This document shows, piece by piece, positions 34,359 to 42,034 of a DNA stretch of 46,975 bases. Position numbers and translations under genes: made by a program. This DNA is from Phascolarctobacterium sp. (GTDB taxonomy: Bacteria > Bacillota > Negativicutes > Acidaminococcales > Acidaminococcaceae): contig JAFTMR010000083.1 in assembly GCA_017452325.1 (NCBI GenBank), forward strand, positions 1-46,975, in the 5' to 3' direction. The notes under the pieces are model-generated. The model searched no databases. It was not told the DNA's origin and saw only the letters and a list, made by a program, of their open reading frames with translations. The number at the start of each line of letters is the position of its first letter. Position 1 is the stretch's first letter.

Positions 34359-34805
34359 TTATTCTTCCTCGTGAGAGTGGCAATCGTGGTCACAGCAAGC
34401 GCAATTGGGGAATAAACTTGCGTCGTAGTCTATGCCATTTTTATCATAATAATCTTGTAACGCTACCTTAATGGCTTCTTCCGCCAAAACGGAGCAGTGA
34501 ATTTTATGTACCGGCAAACCGTCCAGTGCTTCCACCACAGCCTTATTGGTAACGCTCATAACTTCATTAAGTTTCTTTCCTTTAATAAGCTCAGTTGCCA
34601 TGGAGCTGGCAGCAATGGCACTGCCACAACCAAAGGTTTCAAACTTTACATCGGTTACTCTATCATCATCAATCTTCAAATATATTTTCATAATGTCACC
34701 GCATTTGGCATTGCCAACTTCGCCAACACCATCTGCATTTTCCATTGCACCTACATTACGAGGATTACGAAAATGATCCATTACTTTTTCACTATACAGA
34801 GCCAT
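34359..34805 (-). CDS. nifU: IscU/NifU-type iron-sulfur cluster scaffold
   Basis: 148 residues. The scaffold domain is complete with its three cluster Cys: NAKCGD (about 35), FGCGSAIAASS (about 60) and IHCSVLAEEAI (about 104), plus MDHFRNPRNVG at the start. It receives sulfur from the NifS-type desulfurase encoded 9 bases upstream and builds clusters on the scaffold. The C-terminal tail CACCDHDCHSHEEE is Cys/His-rich, beyond the usual fold end, and could bind metal. No NifU C-terminal (NFU) domain is present. Confidence 0.94.
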   Translation of the reverse strand: MALYSEKVMDHFRNPRNVGAMENADGVGEVGNAKCGDIMKIYLKIDDDRVTDVKFETFGCGSAIAASSMATELIKGKKLNEVMSVTNKAVVEALDGLPVHKIHCSVLAEEAIKVALQDYYDKNGIDYDASLFPNCACCDHDCHSHEEE

Positions 34806-34814
34806 ATTTACACC

Positions 34815-36005
34815 TCACTTTAAAATAAATTCTCGTTTGCCTTTCAGTAAATCGCCCCACAGCGGAGAGATACTTCTCAAATATTCTACAACTTCCGCTA
34901 CAGATTTGATAATATAATCAATTTCTTCTTCAGTATTTTCTTCGGACAAGGATAAGCGAAGTGAACCATGCGCCACATCGTGTACTCTGCCAATTGCTAA
35001 CAACACATGGCTAGGATCAAGAGAACCGGAGGTACAAGCAGAACCGGACGAAGCATATATACCCTTGTCATCCAGGAGCAGAAGCATTGCCTCACCTTCA
35101 ATTCCCTCAAAACAGAAACTTACATTGTTTGGCAAACGTTTCACCACATCACCGTTGAGCGCAGAATGAGGAATCTTTGCCAAACCAGCAATCAGTCTGT
35201 TGCGCAGGGCAGTTACCTTTGCTGCATTAACGCTCAAATTCGAAACCGCTTCTTCCAAAGCAGCAGCCATACCCATAATACCAGGAATATTTTCTGTACC
35301 GGCACGCTTACCTCTCTCTTGAGCACCACCTTCAATCAGGTTTACAAGAAAAATTCCCTTACGAGCGTAAAGCAAGCCAACACCTTTCGGCCCGTGAAAC
35401 TTATGGCCAGAAAGGGAAAGCATATCAATATTTTGCGCCTTCACATCAATGTGTAGATGTCCTGCCGCTTGCACTGCATCAGTGTGGAACAGTACTCCTT
35501 TTTCCCTGCACACAGCACCAATTTCCTCAATAGGCTGGATGGTACCTATTTCATTATTGGCAAACATAACCGTTACCAAGCATGTATCAGGGCGGATAGC
35601 TTCTCGTACCTGTTCCGCCGTTATCAAACCATTTTCATGTACATCAAGAAGAGTGATTTCGAAGCCTTCCTTTTCTAACTTTTGCAAAGTATGCAGTACT
35701 GCGTGATGTTCGAAGGCAGTAGAAACAATATGTTTCTTCCCTTTGCGTGCTCCTAGCCAGGCTGCAGACATAATCGCTTGGTTATCTGCCTCACTACCGC
35801 CAGAAGTAAAAGTAATTTCTCGCGGCTCGCAGTTCAAAACTTTGGCAATCCTTGCACGTGCATCCGACAACGCCTCGTTAGCACGTTGTCCAACAGAATG
35901 CAAACTTGAAGGATTACCATAATCTTCTGCCATATAAGGTAACATCGCCTCAATAGCAGTTTTGCTCATTTTAGTAGTTGCCGCATTATCAACATATATT
36001 TTCAT
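34815..36005 (-). CDS. nifS: Cysteine desulfurase (NifS/IscS-like)
   Basis: 396 residues from ATG at 36005 (GAGGTTATGACC upstream; the ATG two codons earlier overlaps the RBS). PLP fold-type I marks: [86 protein letters not shown] (PLP Lys), [15 protein letters not shown], and the catalytic-loop SSGSACTSG with active Cys. It removes sulfur from cysteine for the NifU scaffold. The pair nifS-nifU is transcribed from a near-consensus promoter. Confidence 0.96.
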   Translation of the reverse strand: MKIYVDNAATTKMSKTAIEAMLPYMAEDYGNPSSLHSVGQRANEALSDARARIAKVLNCEPREITFTSGGSEADNQAIMSAAWLGARKGKKHIVSTAFEHHAVLHTLQKLEKEGFEITLLDVHENGLITAEQVREAIRPDTCLVTVMFANNEIGTIQPIEEIGAVCREKGVLFHTDAVQAAGHLHIDVKAQNIDMLSLSGHKFHGPKGVGLLYARKGIFLVNLIEGGAQERGKRAGTENIPGIMGMAAALEEAVSNLSVNAAKVTALRNRLIAGLAKIPHSALNGDVVKRLPNNVSFCFEGIEGEAMLLLLDDKGIYASSGSACTSGSLDPSHVLLAIGRVHDVAHGSLRLSLSEENTEEEIDYIIKSVAEVVEYLRSISPLWGDLLKGKREFILK

Positions 36006-36070
36006 GGTCATAACCTCACTAGAATTTTCTAAAAGACTTCTAGCTTTTTACAAGCTCTCGTCTTATTTAC

Positions 36071-36099
36071 ATTGTATTTTATATTTCCTACTTCGTCAA
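36071..36099 (-). promoter_or_regulatory. Promoter of nifS-nifU
   Basis: Minus strand TTGACG (complement of 36094-36099), 17 bp, TACAAT (complement of 36071-36076). No IscR-type operator was recognised. Confidence 0.7.
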
Positions 36100-36145
36100 T
36101 ATGATTTTGCTTTGTTTACGAAAAGTTCAAACTTACAAAATAAAA

Positions 36146-36175
36146 ACTCCCTGCTGAAATTCATCAGCAGGGAGT
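36146..36175 (-). terminator. Terminator after the flavo-diiron gene
   Basis: Minus strand ACTCCCTGCTGA pairs perfectly with TCAGCAGGGAGT and is followed by TTTTTA. Confidence 0.9.
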
Positions 36176-36200
36176 AAGACTCTTTAATACCCTTCTACCA

Positions 36201-37364
36201 TCATTTTGCGAGTGGAGTGGTTAACTCATCAACAAGAGCATCAATTTGCATTTTACTTTCGTCACTCAAAGCAGACATAATTTTGACAGAGTTCTCTGTA
36301 AAAGTAATGTTCTTGCTCTTTTCAAACATTCCCCTCATCAACTTGGCAGCCATAGGTGCCCAAGTACCATTTTCAATCAAGGCGATGGTTCTGTTTTGAT
36401 AACTACGCTCCGTCAAATGGTTAATAAAAGTATGCATGAAAGGGAAGATGCTACCACTATAAGTAGTAGTTGCCAGCACAAGCTTTCCACATCTAAAGGC
36501 ATCTGCCACCGCCGCAGACATATCGCATCTTGCAAGGTCGTACACATTAACAGTACAGCCTTTTGCTCGCAGTTTGTCTGCCAAAAGTTCTACTGCTTTT
36601 TTAGTATTGCCGTAAACGGAAGTGTAAGCAATGACAATTTCGTCAGCTTCCACCTTATAACCGGACCAAATATCGTAAAGATTTAGATAGTAACCAAGGT
36701 TTTCCGTCAGAACAGGACCATGTAAGGGACAAATGGTTTGAATATCTAAATTAGCCGTTTTTTTGAGAACTGCTTGCACAGGCATACCGTACTTGCCAAC
36801 GATACCAATGTAGTAACGTCTTGCTTCATCAATCCAATCTTCTTCAACGTCAAGAGCGCCAAATTTGCCAAAACCGTCTGCGGAAAACAGTACTTTCTCT
36901 TTAACATCGTAGGTCATGATTACTTCAGGCCAATGTACCATTTGCGCAGCAACAAACGCCAAAGTATGTTCACCAAGATTTAAAGTGCTACCTTCACCTA
37001 CGACAACACTTTTATCGGCAAAATCTGTACCAAAAAAGTTCTTCATCATTTGGAACGCCAAAGCAGAAGAGACAATCTTAGCTTCTGGGTATTTCTTAGT
37101 AAAATTAAGTATATTTGCAGAATGGTCAGGCTCCATATGTTGAACAATCAAATAATCAGGAGTTCTATCGCCAATAGCTTGCTCAATATTTTCCAGCCAT
37201 TCGTCCAAGAAGGCTGCGTCAACGGAATCCATAACCGCAATCTTGTCATCAATAATTGCATAAGAGTTATAAGAAATACCATTGGGAACAGGATACTGAC
37301 CTTCAAACAAATCAATCTTATGGTCATTCACACCAACGTATTTAATAGAGTCCGAAATGTGCAT
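36201..37364 (-). CDS. Flavo-diiron protein (anaerobic O2/NO reductase, FprA type)
   Basis: 387 residues. The N-terminal metallo-beta-lactamase-like diiron domain has YNSYAIIDDKIAVMDSVD, the H-x-E-x-D motif in QHMEPDHSANI, MVHWPEVIMTYD, FSADGFGKFG and CPLHGPVL. The C-terminal flavodoxin-like domain has IAYTSVYGNTKKAVELLADK, TTYSGSIFPFMHTFI and ALIENGTWAPMAAK. There is no extra rubredoxin or flavin-reductase domain, the classic FprA form. It reduces O2 (or NO) to protect anaerobes, taking electrons from rubredoxin in relatives. It is monocistronic with its own terminator. Confidence 0.95.
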   Translation of the reverse strand: MHISDSIKYVGVNDHKIDLFEGQYPVPNGISYNSYAIIDDKIAVMDSVDAAFLDEWLENIEQAIGDRTPDYLIVQHMEPDHSANILNFTKKYPEAKIVSSALAFQMMKNFFGTDFADKSVVVGEGSTLNLGEHTLAFVAAQMVHWPEVIMTYDVKEKVLFSADGFGKFGALDVEEDWIDEARRYYIGIVGKYGMPVQAVLKKTANLDIQTICPLHGPVLTENLGYYLNLYDIWSGYKVEADEIVIAYTSVYGNTKKAVELLADKLRAKGCTVNVYDLARCDMSAAVADAFRCGKLVLATTTYSGSIFPFMHTFINHLTERSYQNRTIALIENGTWAPMAAKLMRGMFEKSKNITFTENSVKIMSALSDESKMQIDALVDELTTPLAK

Positions 37365-37449
37365 GGGTTTTCCATCCTTTCTAAATCATAGTTACTTACT
37401 AAGTTTACCACATTACAATTATGTAAGTCTATACTCTCAAAATAAAAAA

Positions 37450-37472
37450 CTCCCTGCCAAAATGACAGGGAG
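37450..37472 (-). terminator. Terminator, probably the original guaA terminator cut off by the island
   Basis: Minus strand CTCCCTG...CAGGGAG followed by TTTTTTA. It lies 22 bases past a duplicate of the guaA end (CGAGTGGGAATAA at 37495-37507) with no gene of its own, so it most likely served guaA before insertion. Confidence 0.7.
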
Positions 37473-37494
37473 CATATTTTTAGATTATGAAATC

Positions 37495-37507
37495 TTATTC
37501 CCACTCG
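37495..37507. repeat. Attachment-site copy distal to guaA (island boundary)
   Basis: TTATTCCCACTCG, identical to the last 13 bases of guaA at 43431-43443 (complement: CGAGTGGGAATAA, the end of guaA with Glu-Trp-Glu-stop reading). The direct repeat marks the island's far end. Confidence 0.8.
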
Positions 37508-37892
37508 CTTACGAAATCTGTCTCTGGTATCCAGAAGTGCGAATTTCGGTCAGTTTTCTGTCCATTTAGGCCCGATTTTCTGCGTTTTTCTCCCTGTTCT
37601 CAGTTGTCTCAGGGCTATTGTCCTCATTTTGACCTCGCGGTTTGTCCTCACTTAGCCGGGGCATCCGGGTGTATGAGCGACTTGAAGTAATGAGGACTGT
37701 CTCTGAAATCTCTCAGATGGCTTGCGAGTGCGGATTTGTCTCACGAGCCGAAGCAAATTATTACAGACGATGGTTCCGAGTGGCTTGCAGATAGGAGTAA
37801 ATGAGATACCCACTTCAAGCACCTATCTTGTAGCACAAGCTACTTGGAAGTTCAAGTTTGTAGCGGAGAACCGGACATGCAAAAAGTAGCGT
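37508..37892. other. Left end of the island without an intact gene
   Basis: 385 bases between the attachment repeat and the first ORF. A plus-strand frame with no stop from about 37640 to 37794 reads ...SRGIRVYERLEVMRTVSEIS then QMACECGFVSRAEANYYRRW, ending at TAG (37792-37794); from ATG 37690 it is 34 codons. The composition looks protein-like but there is no RBS, so it may be the remnant of a larger island gene. Nothing else is recognised. Confidence 0.4.
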
Positions 37893-38543
37893 TTAGTTTT
37901 CTTGCAGCTTCTCATTTATTAGTTTTTCTTCGTATAAAGAAATAAATCCAATTGGCTCATTCCCTCCTGAAGGATTTGCAGTCAATTTTGGAGAGCTAAC
38001 AATATCCTCAAGTCTCTGTGAAGCTACTTTATCGCATTGTCTAATCATTTTATTACACCACTCGTCTGAAGTGTTTGCAGTCGCATACATGAAGGTATAG
38101 TTATTGGGGAAATACCACGTTCCAAAGACTGGAATTATGCGATCATTGTATCCTTCGAGGTTACCAAGTTCCAAATCAATTACTATACCTACTTTTTTTT
38201 CGCAAGGTATGATTTCTTGAAGTTTCCTAATCACTTCCATCCAAGTCACGGTTTCAGTCTTCATCGCCCACGGGTGATACCAATCAATTACCATGAATGG
38301 TCTACATGTCATATTTCTTGCGTAGTCATTGACTTGCTCTATGTCAGCATAATAAATTGCTGCGGCAGAACAGAAGAAATCTCCACACTTTTCAGTATGA
38401 GTCATTGCGAATATAAAGTCAAAGTTTTCAGGCCACGAGCCAATATGATCTGTGACAAAATCCAGATTTGTTTGCTTTTGCAACCACGCGTTCTTTCGCT
38501 TCACCTTGATAGGTACGTACCATAGAATGAGAACCGGTATCAT
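37893..38543 (-). CDS. Island protein of unknown function
   Basis: 216 residues, not recognised. No signal peptide. It is rich in Trp, Tyr, Asp and Cys: WPENFDFIFAMTHTEKCGDF, CRPFMVIDWYHPWAM, GIVIDLELGNLEGYNDRIIP, FGTWYFPNNYTFMYA. The alternation of hydrophobic strands with acidic turns suggests an alpha/beta fold. Its ATG overlaps the stop (ATGA) of a short frameshifted ORF upstream, so the true gene may begin earlier and be damaged. Function cannot be given. Confidence 0.55.
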   Translation of the reverse strand: MIPVLILWYVPIKVKRKNAWLQKQTNLDFVTDHIGSWPENFDFIFAMTHTEKCGDFFCSAAAIYYADIEQVNDYARNMTCRPFMVIDWYHPWAMKTETVTWMEVIRKLQEIIPCEKKVGIVIDLELGNLEGYNDRIIPVFGTWYFPNNYTFMYATANTSDEWCNKMIRQCDKVASQRLEDIVSSPKLTANPSGGNEPIGFISLYEEKLINEKLQEN

Positions 38544-38679
38544 ACTTTATCTGCAATTATTAATTGACCATTCTCATAAGAAATGCGCATCGTCCAATCC
38601 CGTGGTAGTGTTATTTTTTACTTGATTGTATGCCGTTCCTTCGCGGGTATTTTTGCTTCCCCCAACTCTTTTTTGACAT
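38540..38679 (-). pseudogene. Short frameshifted ORF upstream of the unknown island gene
   Basis: From the ATG at 38679 (RBS TGAGGATAAT) the frame reads MSKKSWGKQKYPRRNGIQSS and stops. If one A is added to the run of six A near 38614-38619, the reading continues as KKITLPRDWTMRISYENGQ and on to a TGA overlapping the next start, 46 residues in all. A single-base homopolymer deletion or sequencing error would explain it. Family unknown. Confidence 0.35.
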
Positions 38680-38731
38680 ATTATCCTCACCCGCTTTTTG
38701 TTTCAATGGTATATCGAACAGATAGAATCTA

Positions 38732-39943
38732 TCAGTATGCATCGCTCAACAGAAAATCTGCAACGTGCATGGTAATGATGCCCTCGTAATTACCACCAGC
38801 GAACTCGTCTGTGCGAAGAACATACTTGGGATAGTTATCACGGATCTCCAGCAAGCGCTCATATTCGCGCTTCTCGGTCTTTTCGGAGTTAATACGCTGT
38901 GTGACCTGAACATAAAGCTTCTCGTTCTGTCTGGTTGCAACGAAGTCCACCTCGCCATCTCCGGTCTTGCCGATATAGATCGTATATCCACGGCGGCACA
39001 GTTCAAGGTAGACGACATTTTCCAGGCTGCTTGCAACAGTATCATCATTATAGCCGAGAACACTGTAGCGAAGGGAGGTATCGGCCAGATAGAACTTCTC
39101 TTGCGTTTTCAGAATTTCTTTGCCATTAAGGTCATACCGGGAGCACCGATGCAGCAGATAAGCCTTCTCCAACTTTTCGAGGTAGCTGTATACTGTCTCG
39201 TTGTCCAGAGATCTGCGTTCTGCTTTTAGGTAGTCAGAAATCGACTTGGCAGAGAAAGTGTTGCCGACATTATTGAAGGTATAACGGACAACCCTCTCCA
39301 GCTGATCGATTTTTCTTACCTGATTGCGTTTTACAATGTCTGAGAAAATCGTAGAATTGTAAATATCCCGAACGATAGTATAAACCTCGTCCTGACCATA
39401 AGCATGCAAGTGTGTTGCAGGGAAACCGCCCAATCGAATGTAGTTGGCAAACTCTTTGTGAATGTCATCGACCTTCGCATACTGACTCTTGAAAGTCAGA
39501 TACTCCTGGAAGGACAAGGTGTATATCCGAAATGCAACATATCGTCCGGTCAGATAGGTCGAGATTTCAGAGGACATCATGCGAGAATTGGAACCTGTCA
39601 CATACAGGTCTACGTTGAAGTCCGAAGCCAAAGAATTGACGACCTTCTCCCACCCCTTGATTTCCTGCATCTCATCAAGTAAGAAGTAGGTCTTCCCATC
39701 GGGGCAAAGTCTGCTTTTCAACTCCTGATACATCTGCTTCGCAGTCATGTCCTCGTATTCCATGGAATCGAAGCGATAGCTGACAATCTGTTCCATTGGA
39801 ATACCGCGTTCCTTATGAAGCTTCTCTATGATCATTTTCAGAATCGTGGATTTGCCGCAGCGACGGATACCGGTAAGGATTTTTACAAACGGCGTATCAA
39901 CATATGCCATGATTTTGTCTACGTATAAAGGTCTGTAAATCAT
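38732..39943 (-). CDS. AAA+ ATPase with DUF4143 domain (island copy)
   Basis: 403 residues from ATG at 39943 (GGAGGTGGTCAAA). Walker A GIRRCGKST (~25-33), Walker B YFLLDEMQ (~86-93), sensor LYVTGSNSRM, then IRLGGFPA, a winged-helix-like SISDYLKAERRSLDNETVYS, FYLADTSLRYSVLG and an end with GDGEVDFVATRQNEKLYVQV. In place of the ExK seen in many relatives, the last motif reads YVQVTQ, so the nuclease-like site looks degenerate. It belongs to a different subgroup than the copy at 14476. Its upstream region has TTGCGGTA repeats. Confidence 0.92.
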   Translation of the reverse strand: MIYRPLYVDKIMAYVDTPFVKILTGIRRCGKSTILKMIIEKLHKERGIPMEQIVSYRFDSMEYEDMTAKQMYQELKSRLCPDGKTYFLLDEMQEIKGWEKVVNSLASDFNVDLYVTGSNSRMMSSEISTYLTGRYVAFRIYTLSFQEYLTFKSQYAKVDDIHKEFANYIRLGGFPATHLHAYGQDEVYTIVRDIYNSTIFSDIVKRNQVRKIDQLERVVRYTFNNVGNTFSAKSISDYLKAERRSLDNETVYSYLEKLEKAYLLHRCSRYDLNGKEILKTQEKFYLADTSLRYSVLGYNDDTVASSLENVVYLELCRRGYTIYIGKTGDGEVDFVATRQNEKLYVQVTQRINSEKTEKREYERLLEIRDNYPKYVLRTDEFAGGNYEGIITMHVADFLLSDAY

Positions 39944-39966
39944 TTTGACCACCTCCGTTTGCATAT

Positions 39967-39995
39967 AGCATACCGCAATGTACCGCAAAAATCAA
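39967..39995 (-). promoter_or_regulatory. Promoter of the island ATPase with internal TTGCGGTA repeats
   Basis: Minus strand TTGATT (complement of 39990-39995), 17 bp, TATGCT (complement of 39967-39972). The spacer contains two TTGCGGTA units exactly 10 bp apart (complements of 39971-39978 and 39981-39988). Further TTGCGGT and CGCAAAA half-sites occur to 40020. This looks like a regulator-binding array over a promoter. Confidence 0.55.
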
Positions 39996-40007
39996 TAAGT
40001 TTTGCGA

Positions 40008-40349
40008 TTACAAACCGCAAAACCTATTGATGTGAACACTGAAGTGCGGGAAGGCTCGCAGTGTTAACACTGCGAGCCTCGTGCTTAATTTGTTTATGCA
40101 TTTCGTTTCTTTCAAGGTGTAATCATAACCCGGTCTTCCGCAGCGATCACAAGAATCTTTAACTTTCTGAAAAGGGTCAAGTCTACTGATGGAATAATTT
40201 TGAGTGTCCATGTACTCCTTTAAGCAACGGCAAGGTTGAACGCAGTCACCGCAGAGCTCAGAAGCGTTTTTATGATACCCTCCGCTTCTGATCCAGCCTA
40301 TGCGTCCTCTCGCTTGGCTTTCTCCTAGAGAAAGGCACTCTTCTTTCAC
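40008..40349 (-). CDS. Doubtful Cys-rich island ORF
   Basis: 113 codons with a GTG start, no ATG and no good RBS. The middle is protein-like and Cys-rich (ELCGDCVQPCRCLKEYMD, DSCDRCGRPGYDY), resembling small zinc-binding proteins of Clostridial mobile elements. The last third reads through a 26-bp perfect palindrome and looks non-coding. It may be a decayed gene whose end has been lost or frameshifted. I do not assign a family. Confidence 0.35.
   Translation of the reverse strand: MKEECLSLGESQARGRIGWIRSGGYHKNASELCGDCVQPCRCLKEYMDTQNYSISRLDPFQKVKDSCDRCGRPGYDYTLKETKCINKLSTRLAVLTLRAFPHFSVHINRFCGL
40053..40078. repeat. 26-bp perfect palindrome
   Basis: GGCTCGCAGTGTT and its exact complement meet with no loop. 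A cruciform or hairpin; without a U-run it is not a typical terminator. It could be a terminator remnant of the Cys-rich ORF or a protein-binding site. Confidence 0.7.
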
Positions 40350-40390
40350 CGTCTAAGATCATTGACAAACCTACAACCTTATTGGTTTTT

Positions 40391-41986
40391 TTATATTACT
40401 GTTGATACTTCGGGGGTGTTCTGTAATTTCTCCCATCTATCCATAATCAAAAGCCTGCAATCATCCGACGATCGAAGTTGCTTTAAATCACACGCAGTAA
40501 TGCAAACAATACTAAGATTACTGGTTGTAAGTCGCAGTATTTCTTCTTGTGCATCCGCTGTAATTCCGTTTGATGCAAATAGAATTGCTGTTTTATTTCC
40601 TTTCATGGTAGAAATGTGGGCAATATTCCGAATTTGATGGATATCTACATGGGAGTTCCAATTTTTGCACTCCACCAAAACGTATGCTCCTAACTGCCAC
40701 AGCTTATTGTCCAAGGAAAAATTAGCAATGCTCAGATCTATTTCTTGCGCGCCAGTTCTAATTCGCCGCCCAGTAACCTTCCATCCCGCGACATTATTTA
40801 GCACATACGCAGCCACATCTTCCCAAAGAACCCCTTTACTATGGGTATCAGTTTCGCAGAGGGCCTGATCAATCATTTCTTGTAGATCATGAGAGGAAAA
40901 CGGGCTACGAGACGAAGCTGGCTTAACCAATGACCACAGATACGGCAAATAAACATAACGCGAGTTTAGTGTCTGAAGCACATCTTTTGAAATTACCGGC
41001 TCATCGTCGCCTCTAAGAAAATTTCGGAAATTAGCAATGTGTGTAAGCAAAACACGACAGTATTGTTCTTTAGAAATAACAGGAGTAGCTTCCGTTAGTA
41101 GACAAATATTTTCGTCCAAGAACTTCAAAAACTTTTCGTAAGTTTTGCGAATGCCATCTTGATTCCAATCAGTATCAGATACAGCACATAAGTACAGAAA
41201 CACTTTGTGCCATTCTTCACAAATATCATTGGGCTGAAACCATTTACCATACGCATAAATCGGATTCAATAATACCGATTGCAAAGTCGATGAGCAAAAC
41301 ATGCCCAAATCATTCGGATGAAGTGGTTCCTTAGTATAGGGAGCATCTTCACTCAGATACAACTGATGCCCACCCTCGAAAATCAAGCGCCACACGCCAG
41401 TCTCTGAATCTGGAAGCGACGCAATGACTTTTCGAGCTGCAAAATCTCGCATAAAAAATGACCGTGTTATCAATTGCTTTCCGCAAAGTTCAGGCTGTTC
41501 GCGTTCCAACCACAAAGAAACAACTCCATTAATAACCGAATCTCCTTCTTTATGGGACATATGATTGCAACAGACACCAGCAACCACAATATCATTATAG
41601 TTATGATAGACTCTTTTAGGAAAATGGTTAAGTTGATTGCAGAAAAACTCTTGAATGCAATGAAAGAATATATTTCCAACACTGTCCAGCTTTTGTGTGT
41701 TGGTTATAATTCGTTTGTTTGCAAGTATTCTTTCGAAATTAGCTTTCATTTCATTTTCAAAAACAGATAATACGACATCAGATTTAGCTTTTGGACCAAC
41801 GACAGCAAAGATATGAACCATATTTTCGTCTTCATCAGCAAGTTCTACCGATCCCATTATCTTGTAATAAAACTCATCTCCAATATAGCGGTATAAATCA
41901 ATTTGCTGTATAAACAGATTGCCTTCTTCTTCATACCCACTCAGATATACATACAAAAGACCTGATGACGAAAACCGTGCTGACAT
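40391..41986 (-). CDS. Large protein with C-terminal PD-(D/E)XK restriction-endonuclease domain
   Basis: 531 residues from the ATG at 41986 (AGGAGAGATGAAT; an ATG two codons earlier overlaps the RBS). Residues ~1-375 match nothing I recognise; they are globular with several Cys and aromatic patches (FFMRDFAARKVIASL, CEEWHKVFLYLCAVSD). Residues ~380-510 form a Mrr/REase-like domain: LWEDVAAYVLNNVAGW (helix with motif-I Glu), TGAQEIDLSIAN (catalytic Asp), YVLVECKNWN (ExK), then ILFASNGITADAQEE. A PD-(D/E)XK nuclease joined to a large novel module in an island is typical of defence genes. Substrate unknown. Confidence 0.82.
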   Translation of the reverse strand: MSARFSSSGLLYVYLSGYEEEGNLFIQQIDLYRYIGDEFYYKIMGSVELADEDENMVHIFAVVGPKAKSDVVLSVFENEMKANFERILANKRIITNTQKLDSVGNIFFHCIQEFFCNQLNHFPKRVYHNYNDIVVAGVCCNHMSHKEGDSVINGVVSLWLEREQPELCGKQLITRSFFMRDFAARKVIASLPDSETGVWRLIFEGGHQLYLSEDAPYTKEPLHPNDLGMFCSSTLQSVLLNPIYAYGKWFQPNDICEEWHKVFLYLCAVSDTDWNQDGIRKTYEKFLKFLDENICLLTEATPVISKEQYCRVLLTHIANFRNFLRGDDEPVISKDVLQTLNSRYVYLPYLWSLVKPASSRSPFSSHDLQEMIDQALCETDTHSKGVLWEDVAAYVLNNVAGWKVTGRRIRTGAQEIDLSIANFSLDNKLWQLGAYVLVECKNWNSHVDIHQIRNIAHISTMKGNKTAILFASNGITADAQEEILRLTTSNLSIVCITACDLKQLRSSDDCRLLIMDRWEKLQNTPEVSTVI

Positions 41987-42034
41987 ATTCATCTCTCCTA
42001 TTGTTTTGCTCTGATCTATTTACTTATTATACAC

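Noticed and set aside
38746-39063. Minus-strand 105-codon frame inside the island ATPase
   Set aside because: Overlaps the well-supported DUF4143 gene in another frame and has no motifs.
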